DNA from: Syngnathus acus
Taxonomy: Eukaryota; Chordata; Actinopteri; Syngnathiformes; Syngnathidae
Length of the DNA: 64,000 bases
Assembly (NCBI RefSeq): GCF_901709675.1
Contig: NC_051094.1
Span: 19,498,501-19,562,500 of the forward strand
Reading direction: 5' to 3'
Part shown: positions 21,196 to 31,672 of the stretch, piece after piece
Layout of the letters: the number at the start of each line of letters is the position of its first letter
How positions within the stretch are numbered: the stretch's first letter is position 1
The notes under the pieces: model-generated
The model's input: the letters and a program-made list of their open reading frames with translations, nothing else
What the model was told of the DNA's origin: nothing
Database searches by the model: none
Made by a program: the position numbers and the translations under genes

Positions 21196-21439
21196 TACTT
21201 TTCGAAAATAAAAAAAACGTTTTTGTTTCTTTAATTTATTGGCATTTTATAAAACCTACAAATGTGTCAGATCATTTTGCCGGACCCTATAGAAGTCTGT
21301 AATTTCTATCATTGGTACTCTTCAACTGTGAGTCATGAAATCTAAAACAAAAATCCAATCACATTGTAGGATTCTTAAATAATTAATTTCCATTTTATTG
21401 CATGAAATAAGTATTTGATACATCAGAAAAACAGAACTT

Positions 21440-22030
21440 AATATTTAGTGCAGAAACCTTTGTTTGCAATTACAGAGATAAGACGTTTCCTGTAGTTCTT
21501 GACCAGGTTTGCACACACTGCAGCAGGGATTTTGGCCCACTCCTCCATACAGATCTCCTCCAGAGCCTTCAGGTTTTGGGGCTGTCGCTGGGCTACACGG
21601 ACTTTAAGCTCCCGCCAAAGATTCTCTATTGGATTCAGGTCGGGAGACTGGCTAGGCCACTCCAGGACCTTGAGATGTTTCCCACGGAGCCACTCCTTAG
21701 TTGCCCTGGCTGTGTGTTTGGGTCGTTGTCATGCTGGAAAACCCAGCCGCGACCCATCTTCAATGCTCTTACTGAGGGAAGGAGGTTGTTGGCCAAGATC
21801 TCACGATACATGGCCCCATTCATCCTTCCCTGAATGCGGTGCAGTCGTCCAGTTCCCTTTGCAGAAAAGCATCCCAAAGAATGATGTTTCCACCGCCATG
21901 CTTCACAGTTGGGATGGTGTTCTTGGGGTTGTACTCATTCTTCTTCCTCCATACACGACGAGTGGAGTTTAAACCATAAAGTTCTATTTTTGTCTCATCA
22001 GACAACATGAACTTCTCCCATTCATGATCC
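21440..22030 (-). pseudogene. Tc1-like transposase C-terminal half (outer shell)
   Basis: Minus strand from about 22008: [20 protein letters not shown] (first catalytic D), [12 protein letters not shown], then [19 protein letters not shown] and, near 21760-21720, [11 protein letters not shown] (second D), then near 21660-21640 [11 protein letters not shown] in another frame (E). Several frameshifts. The N-terminal half is missing beyond about 22040. Belongs to the element whose left terminus is at 10934. Confidence 0.8.
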
Positions 22031-22057
22031 AGAGGTTTTCTATTACGTATTGTTATT

Positions 22058-22565
22058 TATTACATCACATCCGTTGGGGCGGGACTACCAAACAATTTTG
22101 CAAATCCGCCATCTTTATTACTCGAAAAGACTTGTCATGCAAACAACTCAAGGATGCCTAAGTGGAGAGATCAAAATGTTCCGTTGTTGGATGCATCAAT
22201 CCACACAACTCATTGCACCGTCCCCCAGCATAAAAACCTCAAAGAAGTGCCTGGTGAAATTTCATTTTTCAAGCAGTATTCGCACATCTGTGGGCAAAGT
22301 CCTGCTTGTTCAAGGACGAGTGTTTCTGAAATCTTTTGTCAGTAGGATTCACGAAAAGACTTTTAGTTGATGGTCCATTTCCTTCAATCTATGGAAACGA
22401 CTGACAGTATGGCGGTAAGCTTGAGATGACAGAAATAAACTGTATTTGGCTTTCATATCGTTGTGCGTCTATGATTCACTCGTTTTCATAGCATTAGTGT
22501 CAGTCTTTCTGCTGATTTTAGAGCTGTGCACTCTGTTTTCAATTCTTGTGGGTGTATTTTGAGTA
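22058..22565 (+). pseudogene. THAP-domain fragment, inverted partner of 10031-10534
   Basis: Begins TTATTACATCACATCCGTTG, as the reverse complement of 10534 does. A frame from 22154 reads MPKWRDQNVPLLDAS and later SVSEIFCQ; in other frames the C-S-V-V-G-C-like THAP start is recognisable but disrupted. It points outward from the nested stack. Ends at GTGTATTTTGAGTA where a pogo-type terminus follows. Confidence 0.5.
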
Positions 22566-22589
22566 CCATATTTTCCGGACTATAATAAG

Positions 22590-22985
22590 TCAAAGTCAAA
22601 AGTCAAAGTCTGCTTTATTGTCAATTTCTTCACATGTCAAGACACACAAAGAAATTGAAATTACGTTCCCACTATCCCACGGTGACAAGACATAGTACAG
22701 TCAGAATATAGCGCAAAAGTACAGGATGCTACGCGGAATGGGGGAGAGAGTTCAGGATCCTAACAGCCTGGAGTATGAAGCTGTTGGTGAGTCTGGTGGT
22801 GCGGGAGCGCAGGCTCCTGTACCGCCTCCCAGAGGGCAGAAGATCAAACAAAGAGTGAGCGGGGTGACTCACATCACTCACAATCGTGGTCGCCTTGCGG
22901 GTGAGATGGGAGGTGTAAATGTCTTTCAGGGAGGGGAGTGAAGCACCAATAATCTTACCAGCAGTGTTCACTATGCGCTACTACT
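22590..22985 (-). mobile_element. L2 LINE 3' end, 5'-truncated
   Basis: Minus strand 22971-22729 encodes the end of the L2 RT protein: NTAGKIIGASLPSLKDIYTS, RKATTIVSDVSHPAHSLFDL, LLPSGRRYRSLRSRTTRL, RILNSLPHSA. The 3' UTR ends in a GTCAAAGTC tail at 22590-22610. Nearly the same protein end is at 25640-26137 in plus orientation. Confidence 0.85.
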
Positions 22986-23278
22986 ACTTTTTGCACAACC
23001 TTTGAACCCCGCGGATTGGCGTCCGGTACGGCGTATCTATGGGTTTTTCGTGATTTTTGTGATGACTAATACACTTATACACTCGTAAAAAGGCTGTGGA
23101 TCACTGTTATGTGGCACCGCTTTGCTGGGCGGAGGGACATGTGACACGTTCACTAGGGAGAAGAGTGGTGTGTTGATCACATGTCCATCCACCAGGCAAA
23201 CAAGTGTCGTATAATTGACACAAAGAAGAGACGGAACCAGATTAAAACAGACATTACTGAACAAAAGAAGCTTATTAA
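22986..23278. other. Spacer, nothing recognised
   Basis: About 0.3 kb between the L2 tail and the piggyBac terminus with no recognisable feature. Confidence 0.5.
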
Positions 23279-23579
23279 CCCTTAGATGCATGAGTGACTG
23301 AACCCTACACTCTTCCATAAGTGGGTCAAAAATGACCCATATTAGAATCAATGCGTTTTATGCCATTTTGCTTAAGAATAATCATATATATAACATTTAG
23401 TATTATATTTACATTATTTACCCAATAATTATTTAATGTTTGAAATATCTTTATTTTTCACTTTTTAACATTATTGAAAAAGAAAAATTACATGGAACAA
23501 CAATAGAAAAACTGTGAACTGTCTGTGTGTGTGTGTGTGCGTGCGTGCGTGTGTGTGTGTGTTTTGCCTCATTTTCTCA

Positions 23580-24424
23580 TCACTGCCTGCAGTTCAGGCA
23601 AACTACCTTCTTCTGGCTGTGATCATTGCACACAGGTACACACCTATTGCTGACCTTGCGGCCTTTTCTGCTTGGGCAGATCTGACACCTCTTCCTCTTT
23701 GGTTGGCCCAGGCTGCTACTTTCCTGTGGCTGGGCTGTGGGTTTTGTCACCCCACACCTTTCCATTGTTTCTATAATCGGGGTTTGTAGCTGGTGGCAGC
23801 GTTCCAGCCGACTCCTCATGTGTGGTGTGACAAGCTCCTTTGACAGCTCTTTGAGGAAGAGCAGTCATGCATTGGTGATGCCACTCTTGAAATCTGGGTG
23901 TTGAGCTGTGAAAAAGGTGTAGGCATTCAGGTGGCCATCACTGTGTTTGGCGCTTGCAAGTGTACGTGCCAACCATCTGGTCAGTGGTGTCGACACCTCC
24001 TTTCGTCTTATTGTAAAATGTGATCACTTCAGTTTTTTTCTTTGCGCTATTTTCATCCACTACTTTGTCGTGGTGCATCATGCTCAGGAGCACAACAGCT
24101 TTTCCTTTCTTCCTGACATAGCTGACCATGGTAAGGTTGCCATTGAATCCAAACTCTGTGCTGTGAACATCTCTGGACTTGCAAGGCTTCATCAGAGGAG
24201 GGATATCTGGCTTGTTCTGGCGTATAGTCCCCACAATGGTGAGATCCTTATCCAAGAGATGCTGCGCAAGAGGCACACTGGTAAAGAAATTGTCCGTTGT
24301 TATGTTTCGACCTGTGTGTCTAAATTGACTACACAACTGCTGGACAATGGTTTCACCCAGATTCTTCTGAACTTCTTCTCCTGGTTGTCTCCCCGTGTAA
24401 ACTATGCCATCTATTGCATAGATG
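23580..24424 (-). pseudogene. piggyBac transposase, C-terminal part
   Basis: From 24424 downward: YAIDGIVYTGRQPGEEVQKN, RNITTDNFFTSVPLAQHLL (catalytic D), TIVGTIRQNKPDIPP, AVVLLSMMHHDK, KTKGGVDTTDQMVGTYTCKR (catalytic D region). The C-terminal cysteine-rich zinc finger continues at 23690-23580: KRCQICPSRKGRK, CVPVCNDHSQKKVVCLNC, in another frame and with a CxxC pair apparently lost. Family role: TTAA-specific cut and paste. A frame break lies near 23940. It joins across the hAT to 25373-25640. Confidence 0.85.
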
Positions 24425-25360
24425 GTGGCCAACCAGTCAGAGGCGAAGAGCCACATTTTTGACTGTGTCATCCCAAAGAGCCACATCCCCCCCCCCCCCC
24501 CCCGCAAAGAGCCACATCAGACCCCCCCCCCCCCCCCGCAGACAGAGAGAGACAGACACACACAGGCCTCTGCTCAGCCAGATTTATTGAATATGTCCCA
24601 CACCAAGATAATGACAGTTATTTAACAGTTAACATTGTGTGCACTGTCTCACACACACATAAACTCTCAGTTCAAGCAAGTCCACAAACAGAAATATAAC
24701 AATTTTCAATAACCCTAACCCTTTAATGAAGTCGCCTTCGTTGTATGGCTTTTTAGCCTGTGCAATGTTCCAAGCCAGTTGATATGATGCACGCGTTACG
24801 GTCTCTGAGTGGTTTGTAAATTTTTGGAAAAAATGCATCTGCTTTTCTGCCTGACTTTTCAAAGTGACCAACCTGTGCTTGCGAAGTTCAGTCCCTTTTG
24901 GAAATTCCTGGTCGATATTAGGATGGACTGAGCTGAAGTGACGCTGAAGATTTGAAGCTTTGAAATGCGCTAATGATGCCTGACATATAAGGCAGAATGG
25001 CTTGCCATTACGTTCAACAAAAAAATATAAACTCTCCCACTCTGTTAAAAACGTCCTGTGTTCTTCATATTTTCGTTTGGCTGTGCTTTTTTTCCCTGCC
25101 ATTTTGAGAGCGAACTTGAAACAAATTATTTACAACTCAAATGAACGCGCGCATTTGTCATCAGTACGTCATTCTTCTTCTTCTTTTCAACTCAAACCGA
25201 TTCAACTGGTCAGCGCACCACCGCCACCTAGGGGGAATAAATGGCAGCGCCAGCCAAGCATTTTGACGCTTGTCATGTGAAATCTCCTGAAGAGCCGCAT
25301 GAAACCAGCCAAAGAGCCGCATGCGGCTCGCGAGCCGCGGGTTGGCCACTGCTGGCATAG
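24425..25360 (-). mobile_element. hAT element encoding a ZBED-type domain (copy 3)
   Basis: Read on the minus strand: starts CAGCAGTGGCCAACCCGCGG, ends GGTTGGCCACC. Flanks GCATAGGG (right) and GCATAGAT (left), consistent with a decayed 8-bp duplication. Two runs of about 16-17 C (24487-24503; 24520-24537) lie at its 3' end. Inserted between the GIPYA and YAIDGIV codons of the piggyBac gene. Confidence 0.82.
24629..25102 (-). pseudogene. hAT BED-finger domain frame (copy 3)
   Basis: Starts MAGKKSTAKRKYEEHRTFLT, then EWESLYFFVERNGKPFCLIC and ASNLQRHFSSVHPNID (BED-type C2H2-like finger), KGTELRKHRLVTLKSQAEKQ and SYQLAWNIAQAKKPYNEGDF. It stays open for 157 codons but runs into non-homologous sequence after GDFIKG. 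It is less modified than copies 1 and 2 in the LTEWESLYFFVE region, so it resembles the ancestral hAT N-terminus more closely. No catalytic domain. Confidence 0.7.
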
Positions 25361-25372
25361 GGGATGCCTGCA

Positions 25373-25640
25373 TCACAAACCCAAAAGATTTTTAGGCCGT
25401 ACTTTGCAGGGTTGCTTGGCATGTACTGTAGGAACTTGCACCTACCCCTGAAAGGCACAAGTTGTTCGTCCACAGAAACACAATCACTGGGGATAAATCG
25501 CTGTCGGCAATTGACCAGAAACAGGTCCCAAAAATAACGAAAGGCTGCCATGCGGTCTGTTTCCAGCCGGAAGCGCAAGGTACGGCGAATGTCTTCAAAT
25601 CTCCCAATCGACATTGTGGTCTTGTACATATATGCTGTGG
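25373..25640 (-). pseudogene. piggyBac transposase, central part
   Basis: Minus strand: MSIGRFEDIRRTLRF, AAFRYFWDLFLVNCRQRFI, CVSVDEQLVPFRGRCKFLQY (first catalytic D in SVDEQ), MPSNPAKYGLKIFWVCDAGI. The N-terminal third is missing; an L2 abuts at about 25633. Joined to 23580-24424 after removing the hAT, the frame is conserved around the insertion point. Confidence 0.85.
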
Positions 25641-26415
25641 TGGAGAGAGTGAGCAGCGCCAGGTTCCTGGGGGTGCACATCAGTGAGGATCTCTCCTGGT
25701 CCACCAACACCGCATCACTGGCGAAGAAGGCCCAGCGCCGCCTGTACTTCCTTCGGAAACTCAGGCGAGCGGGCGCTCCTCCGGCCGTGATGACTACATT
25801 TTACCGCGGCACCATTGAGAGCGTCCTCTCCAGCTGTATTGCTGTTTGGGGTGGCAGCTGCACTGACTACGACTTGAAGGCCCTGCAGCGCATAGTGAAA
25901 ACGGCTGGTAAGACTATTGGTGCTTCTCTCCCCTCCTTGAAGGACATTTACACCTCCCATCTCACCCGCAAGGCGACCAAGATTGTGAGTGATGTGAGTC
26001 ACCCCGCTCACTCTTTGTTTGATCTTCTGCCCTCTGGGAGGCGGTACAGGAGCCTGCGCTCCCGCACCACCAGACTCTCCAACAGCTTCATACTCCAGGC
26101 TGTTAGGATCCTGAACTCGCTCCCCCTTTCTGCGTAGCGTCCTGTTCTTTGCGCTATGCTTACTGTCTGCTGTATGCACACTGGCTCAGTTTTGCTCCTC
26201 TTATTTATTGGGTTATTGGTTTATTATTTATTCATCGCTCATTTTATTTATTTGTTATTTTTTATTTATTATTTATTGTTTGTGCCTTCTTGGTTTTATT
26301 TTGTGTCGTCTGCTTGTATGTCTCGTCACCGTGGGATAGAGGAAACGGAATTTCGGTTTCTTTGTGTGTCTTGACATATGAAGGGATTGACAATAAAGCT
26401 GACTTTGACTTTGAT
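25633..26415 (+). mobile_element. L2 LINE 3' end inserted in piggyBac
   Basis: Frame to 26137 reads VERVSSARFLGVHISEDLSW, KKAQRRLYFLRKLRRAGAPP, TFYRGTIESVLSSCIAVWGG, LLPSGRRYRSLRSRTTRLSN and ends RILNSLPLSA. The 3' UTR ends GACAATAAAGCTGACTTTGA near 26405. 5'-truncated copy with an open C-terminal frame. Confidence 0.9.
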
Positions 26416-26784
26416 ATGAGATAATACTTACATGTATCAGCTCTTGCTATGTAAAATATCTTTGAGAGGAGTGATATTTCTCATATAGATTGTGTGGTCC
26501 ACAGCCACAGTTGATGAGGATCAAAGGTTCCCATTGGATTCCATAGAAAATGCATGCGGGTCATTTTTGACCCACTTATGGAAACTTGGGGTAGTAATAC
26601 AGAAACTACAATTTCTCAAAATATATAATAGGTAAGTTAAAAATGTCAATAGCATGATGTCAAAAACATGTTTTTTGAGGAATTCCTGGAATATGAAATG
26701 ATAACAGTTTTCAATTACAAAGATATTTAAAAAAATACAACCATACCGGGTCATCTTTGACCCACTTATGCATCTAAGGGTTAA

Positions 26785-27490
26785 AACAAACCCTCATTAT
26801 GGGGTACAAAAGAAATGCATATGATGCATTTTAAGTTAAAAGTCGATTTGGCTCTTAACTAAGGAACTAGACCCGCTCATGCACTGTAGAGGTTTCCTCC
26901 GGTCACTAGAAGGCACTGGGCTATTGTGGATGACATCTTGTTGCCTTTTCTTTCTTTATTTCCCAGTCACGTCTACTCTGGATACGTGTCGCTCGTTAGT
27001 TTAATGTAACTTAGCGCTTTGTGCATGAATAGAATTTGCATGAACAGACCCTCATCATCGAAAATGCTAGAAGAAATGCATAAAAGCGACAACGAAAGAG
27101 AGACTGAGAAAGTGTGTGGCGAAATATATTTGACGCCATTCCAATCAGACACTGAGGAGGAAGACTTTGATGGTTTCAGTGCAAAGGAGGAAGATGAAGA
27201 CGGCTCTCAGTGACTTTTACAGGTATGTTTTTTTAACCAGCCCTGTTAGTGCTGTGCTACCGTGTTGCTGCTGTGTTACTGCCGCGTCACAGGCATTGTT
27301 TGAAACGAAAAGTAATGTTATTAAAACTTTAAAAACTCTTTGTGCGTACCGTCTTTCTTTGTAAAGATTTCATGTTTCAATGTGAGCACGTGCAGCTTAT
27401 AGTACAGTGCAGTTTATATATATTTTCCCCTAATTTTTGCTGGTGCGGCTTATAATTAGGTGCAGTTTATAGTCCAGAAGTTGTAGTTGT
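26785..27490 (+). mobile_element. pogo-type remnant with transposase C-terminal tail
   Basis: A frame at 27019-27213 ends with SDTEEEDFDGFSAKEEDEDG, the acidic tail style seen at the C-terminus of the pogo gene at 33640. The right end (27400-27480) has GCGGCTTATAATTAGG and TTTATAGTCCAGAAG, a decayed terminus. No left terminus was found. Confidence 0.5.
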
Positions 27491-28844
27491 ATCAGATGAA
27501 TTGCATCGAAGGTGCTGTATTATTCTTGGGCTTGTTTACAAAACGTGTTCATAAAATTGTGAGGGAATTTATTTTGTTACGGGTTATGTATATATGGACA
27601 AGTCTTCTGCCGTTCACATCTTTTCATCAATCAAAAGGTTTGCGGCGCACGTAAACGCCACCTTGGCTAAAAAACTACAAATATGTCCGACCGGAAACGG
27701 AGGTGCACATCCTGCGGCCTGGAGGGTGTGGGGTGTGAAGTATCTCATTTGCATTTAAAGAGACCGCAACAAAACGGTTTGCTCTGAGCCGCACCTCAGA
27801 ACAAGTATAAAAGAGGGACCTGTGGTGCTATCAAAACGAGGAATTCAGACAAAAACATTGTTGTTCCACTTTATATAAACCACAACTGAATGAGTAAAAC
27901 TTAAAATGGAAGAATTCATAAACGTGATACATAAGCTTTAATATGAAATTTAGGCTTGAACGGTTTAAGACAAAGCTGATTTATCTGCCTAAAACCATGA
28001 CCTACACTTTTCTAGAAATGGCAAAAGATTTTGTTCTTTTTGCCATCCAAGTAATGAGAAGTTATTTTATGCCTGCGACTATATTCGTTATTCACCAATA
28101 GGTGCATACAAACAAATATATAACCAAATAATACTATAGAAACTTGTGGTGTGGAATCACAAAGTGATATACATACAATAAAATTAGAAAAACACAGATC
28201 AACAAAAGGAGATGAACAGAAAAATAAAACGAGCAAAAAATGGAAGATGAAAAAGGGTTTAACCAGCAGAGAAAAAAGCAGGGCGGAATCAAATACATAA
28301 TAACGTTTGTGTTAGTGATATTTATAATAAAAGTCTAACAACAATATCCAAAATGAAGATGAATTGTAATTTGGCAGTTTGTTGATGATGTTTTTGTTAC
28401 GCAAGTTTCAGTAAGGATTTCTACAGATTTCCAATTTACACCCCCCCCCCTTTTTTTTTTATTTCTTTTTTTTTATACATGACCATTAACAAGCCTGTGT
28501 GTATTTATGCTGTGGCAATGACTCACTGGCAATGAGAAGGCAGTAAGAATTGTGGTGATCTTAAATTATTGTAATTGATTCTTTTTGGTTGCTGACTGCT
28601 GGTCCATTGATGTGTTGTGTATAGTAATCCTGCCATCTAATTGTAATATTTTTTGTTTTTCCAGTTGAGCAGTTTTCTTGGCGATAGTTAGAACCACAAA
28701 CGATTTTGATTTCTTTTGAGTTTGTGTTGTTCAGTTCTTCTACATTTTGCAGACTGTGGGGGATATTCTGGTGAAGGAACCGGGATGGGCTGAACTGGTG
28801 GGCAGAGCCAAAGTGCGTACGCGTGGTCATCTTAAGTGTAAAAA
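27491..28844. other. Probable UBE2L3 intron 3 or 3' flank, nothing recognised
   Basis: AT-rich. A segment near 27730-27900 (CTGAGCCGCACCTCAGAAC, then GAGGAATTCAGACAAAAAC) has the look of an interspersed repeat but was not assigned. C/T homopolymer runs at 28440-28470. No exon resembling the last UBE2L3 exon was found. Confidence 0.4.
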
Positions 28845-29080
28845 AATGGTCCCCAACCCTTTTATAGCACCACGGACCGGATTACTGTCAGACAATATTT
28901 TCATGAATCGGTGTTTGATGACGTCATGATTTTTGCGAAGAAAACTTCTAAATACTATTCTAGAAAATCAAAATCAAATGTCGAAATCATCAATATAATA
29001 AAATATAATAAAATCATCATTTGACTGACCACACATTGTTTATGGACATTTTCTTCGCAAAAATTCTCCGTGTTTGAACT
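28845..29080 (+). mobile_element. hAT-like MITE fragment
   Basis: Begins TGGTCCCCAACCCTTTTATA then CACCACGGACCGG, a known style of Charlie-like terminus. The matching right end was not found, so the extent is approximate. Confidence 0.45.
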
Positions 29081-30121
29081 ACAATCCCATTTCCGCAAAA
29101 AAGACCAACCACAATCTTAAATCCTGCGATCATGTGGTTTTCAAACTGTTATGTTTTCTGATTGTAGGAGAGAAATTGAAGTTTTTTTTATTGATGTCTT
29201 GGCAGTCTGCTCGATGTCTCACCAGGGGTGATAGTTTTGGGTTGAATGGATCTAATTGGCAAGGAATTGTAACTAACTGGCTAAGTAGTAATGATAGAAA
29301 ATTGAGCATCTGACCTTGTGTTTTTGATTGTCATAGTGTGGTTAGTTTTACCCTAGAAGTTTTGTTTTTCCAGTAGAATGATGTTATTGTCATGTCCAGT
29401 GTGTTACACAATTTTAATGTAGGTTGGATGGGAATCGTTGTAAACAGTCAGGTTTTGGCATTATCATTTTAATTGTGGTGATGCGTCGTATAATTGAGAT
29501 TGGTAGTGTCGTCCATTGGTTTAGTTGTGTAGTTTTTAAAAGTGGTATGAAGTTCAGGTTTAACAAGTCAACATCCGGGTGGAGAATTTCATGTTCCGTT
29601 GTGCTCGTCTGCTGCTGTGGGGCAGAACACGCTCTCTTACGGGGTGGAGCCAGCTATTTAGTCTTTATTTTGTATTTTAGCAGTTAACACAGAATTGGAG
29701 AACCTTTGTTTATTTATTAATTTATTCCCACAGAAGTGCTGATATTTGGTAAGATTTTTGCCAACTAAAATTCACGGTGTGATACTGGTACCAGTACTTG
29801 GTCCAACTAGGTTTTTTTCTGCTTGCTTCTGAACGAAGGCAGCCGCTTCTTACTCTCGTCCTGCTCCCTTCCACCCCATCGTCCCTATTTGTCGAGTTGA
29901 TCTCTGTGTCTCCGTTTCAACTCATTCTATCTTCCTGCTGTATTTTTCTTCCAGAATCTAACCGGGTAATTAGTCAGATGGACACTTGACTCCATCGACA
30001 AAAAAAACTTTCAGACAATGCCTGCAGACAATGGGGGCACTTCTTGCCCCTCTGGGAACATTTGCTGCTGGGTACACCTTAGATTCCTGGAAGTGGAAGA
30101 TGGTGTGCCTATGAATACTGT
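29081..30121. other. T/G-rich sequence, no gene recognised
   Basis: Plus strand is rich in T and G. Short frames lack known motifs. A minus-strand frame at 29970-30120 has CRHCL and CPSD-like cysteines but no certain family. Confidence 0.4.
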
Positions 30122-30129
30122 CCATAGAG

Positions 30130-30414
30130 CAGTGGTTCTTAACCTTTTTCCTTGTTCGCACCCCATTCAATTCACCAACCAGTTCTCGCACCCCTAACCC
30201 TAAATAATTATTATAATAATTGGTTTACTTTACAGCTATAAGGCTTAATTAGCATTATCCATAATGCCAATTAACACGATGACTTCTTGATTTCCAGAAT
30301 TTTTCACTTTTTTCTGTTATCCCCGAAAAATTGTAAATTTCCCCCAGGGTATCCTTGCACCCCCTAGGAAGCATTCTCGCACCCCTAGGAGTAACCCCCA
30401 GTTAAGAACTACTG
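30130..30414. mobile_element. hAT MITE, 285 bp, exact 8-bp TSD
   Basis: Ends CAGTGGTTCTTAACCTTTTT and CCCCCAGTTAAGAACTACTG; exact duplication CCATAGAG at 30122-30129 and 30415-30422. Internally contains repeated CGCACCCCTA motifs. Non-coding. Confidence 0.93.
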
Positions 30415-30780
30415 CCATAGAGGATGTAGAGGGAGTCCATATTGTCGGACTTCTGATAACAGACTGCCTGCTGTTTTGAGTAGGAGGTTTCTTGATCTCT
30501 CACAAAATTTAGCCGACTGGAGCAGCTTCGTTGGATTGGAACAAGATGCCAGTCCTTCTGGATTGCGAAGAGCACTCCAACTCATTTGATGAGTGAACTT
30601 AATCTCAGAGTGGATGCGATTTTTAGGGCTCTTTTGCAAAATGGAAACAACCGTGAAGATGTTGGAGTCTCGCCTTGACAGATCGATTGATGATTTGACA
30701 AACTGATTGTGCTCTGGCACAGGCTACAGACTTTCAAGTCTAACCAAATTCTTGTCAGCCTGCTTCCAACAAACATCTGT
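30415..30780 (-). other. Open but unassigned minus-strand coding-like remnant
   Basis: Minus-strand frames at 30720-30409 and 30776-30582 are open for 60-100 codons, with a C-L-C-Q-S-like start, but no recognised domain. The MITE at 30130-30414 separates this from a possible continuation at 30121-29970. It could be an old transposon gene. Function not claimed. Confidence 0.25.
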
Positions 30781-31400
30781 TAACTGTCCCTATACCCTGG
30801 ATGAAGAATAGTATCCCGGTAAACCCTTATACCCCTCCCTTCCATGGGTCTAAGACTGGTATACCAAGGACATCTCCATAACATTGAGATGTTAAGACTG
30901 GCAAAGAAGCTGTGGACACTGATACACACAGACACACACGGAGGTACACACGGAGGCACATATGGAGGTGCACGCACGCACATGATAAAACACAAAGCCT
31001 CTTCGTCACCGCCTTTGTTGGACTCCTATTCTTCCCCAAAACAAAATCTGTGCTCCGGGTGCACTCGCATGGACTCAGCTGCTGGTCAGTTTTCGTCACG
31101 CTCCCCATCTACCCCATTCCAGCTTTGCCACTTCACTCTATGTAAAGTCTTGAGATCTGTTGGACTTATCCTTTAATGTATGGTGTTTATGATGAGGTGT
31201 TTTTTTCTGGAATCAAAGTATCCTCCACCAAGGAGTAAACAGCCCTCCTCTTCCCTAGTGTCTCTCTTTCCAAGATCTTGCAATATTCAATGACAATAAC
31301 GATTCATTCTTTCATCCATTCATCCATCTATCCAACACTGTATGTTTAGCATCAAAACTAAAGGGCATTTATTCTTCCACAGACAAACATACAAACCCAC
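30781..31400. other. UBE2L3 intron 3 sequence
   Basis: Contains a short degenerate ACACACGGAGGT-type repeat near 30925-30970. It lies immediately downstream of exon 3 on the minus strand. No exon 4 recognised. Confidence 0.5.
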
Positions 31401-31587
31401 CTTGGTCAGTCCTGGTGGCTGGCTTCCAGTTCTCTGCACTGATAACAGGCAAACACACCTGCCCCTTCTCATCAATGTTGGGGTGATAGATCTTTGTTTT
31501 GAAGGTGATCTTGGGAGGCTTGAAAGGGTACTCAGTAGGGAAAATAATCTCAATCCTGAATGCGCCTTTGTCATAGGGAGGGTTGTC
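31401..31587 (-). CDS. ube2l3: UBE2L3 coding exon 3 (catalytic core)
   Basis: Minus strand. Acceptor ...CTATGTAG before GACAACCCTCC and donor CCAAG/GTGGGT at 31401/31400. 187 nt, ending in phase 1. Encodes residues 42-103, from [14 protein letters not shown] through [20 protein letters not shown] to [20 protein letters not shown]. Landmarks: HPN motif at 76-78, active-site Cys86 and Pro88, and Phe63 on the E3-binding face, at the positions expected for human UBE2L3 (UbcH7). Role (known family): E2 that passes ubiquitin by thioester transfer to HECT and RBR E3 ligases such as parkin and HOIP; cytosol and nucleus. The change Lys100 to Arg and other conservative changes fit a fish ortholog. The remaining 51 residues (starting VIQSL) should be in exon 4 to the left, not found in this window. 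Confidence 0.95.
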
Positions 31588-31672
31588 CTACATAGAGAGA
31601 GGAAATTGATAAAAGTGAGGTCCCAAAGATGCAGTTACAGTCACAGATTAAAAATAAAAAATAGTTGCTTAC

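Larger units (their letters stand above)
11011..21289 (+). mobile_element. mariner-like element, second shell
   Basis: Terminal inverted repeats of about 95 bp: left CAGGGTCCGGCAAAATGATC, right its reverse complement ending GCCGGACCCTA. Both continue through ACACATTTGTAGGTTT to TTTTCGAAAAGTAC. TA duplications flank it (11009-11010; 21290-21291). The 5' end of the transposase lies at 11148. Most of the gene is missing, replaced by the pogo-like element at 11458-21195. Confidence 0.85.
10934..22040 (-). mobile_element. Tc1-like transposon, outermost shell of nested stack
   Basis: The left end starts after TA at 10932-10933 with CAGTGGGGAGAACAC and runs to 11010. It resumes after the insertion at 21290 (TAGAAGTCTGTAATTTC...) and continues into the transposase C-terminal half until about 22040. 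The two halves meet at a TA, consistent with a TA-targeting element inserting at ACAAAGCATG-TA. The 5' half of its transposase and its right terminus are absent, so it is truncated near 22040. It is the oldest layer of the stack in this interval. Confidence 0.85.
23279..26780 (-). mobile_element. piggyBac element with intact TTAA ends
   Basis: Left end CCCTTAGATGCATGAGTG, right end the reverse complement CACTTATGCATCTAAGGG, each flanked by TTAA (23275-23278; 26781-26784). Subterminal CATAAGTGGGTCAAAAATGA motifs occur at both ends in inverted orientation. The transposase is on the minus strand and is split by a hAT (24425-25360) and an L2 (25633-26415). Confidence 0.93.

Noticed and set aside
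24001-24462. 171-codon plus-strand frame
   Set aside because: Antisense to the piggyBac transposase with its catalytic motifs.
30409-30780. Considered as the missing UBE2L3 exon 4
   Set aside because: No frame resembles the expected VIQSL...GEKRPVD sequence.
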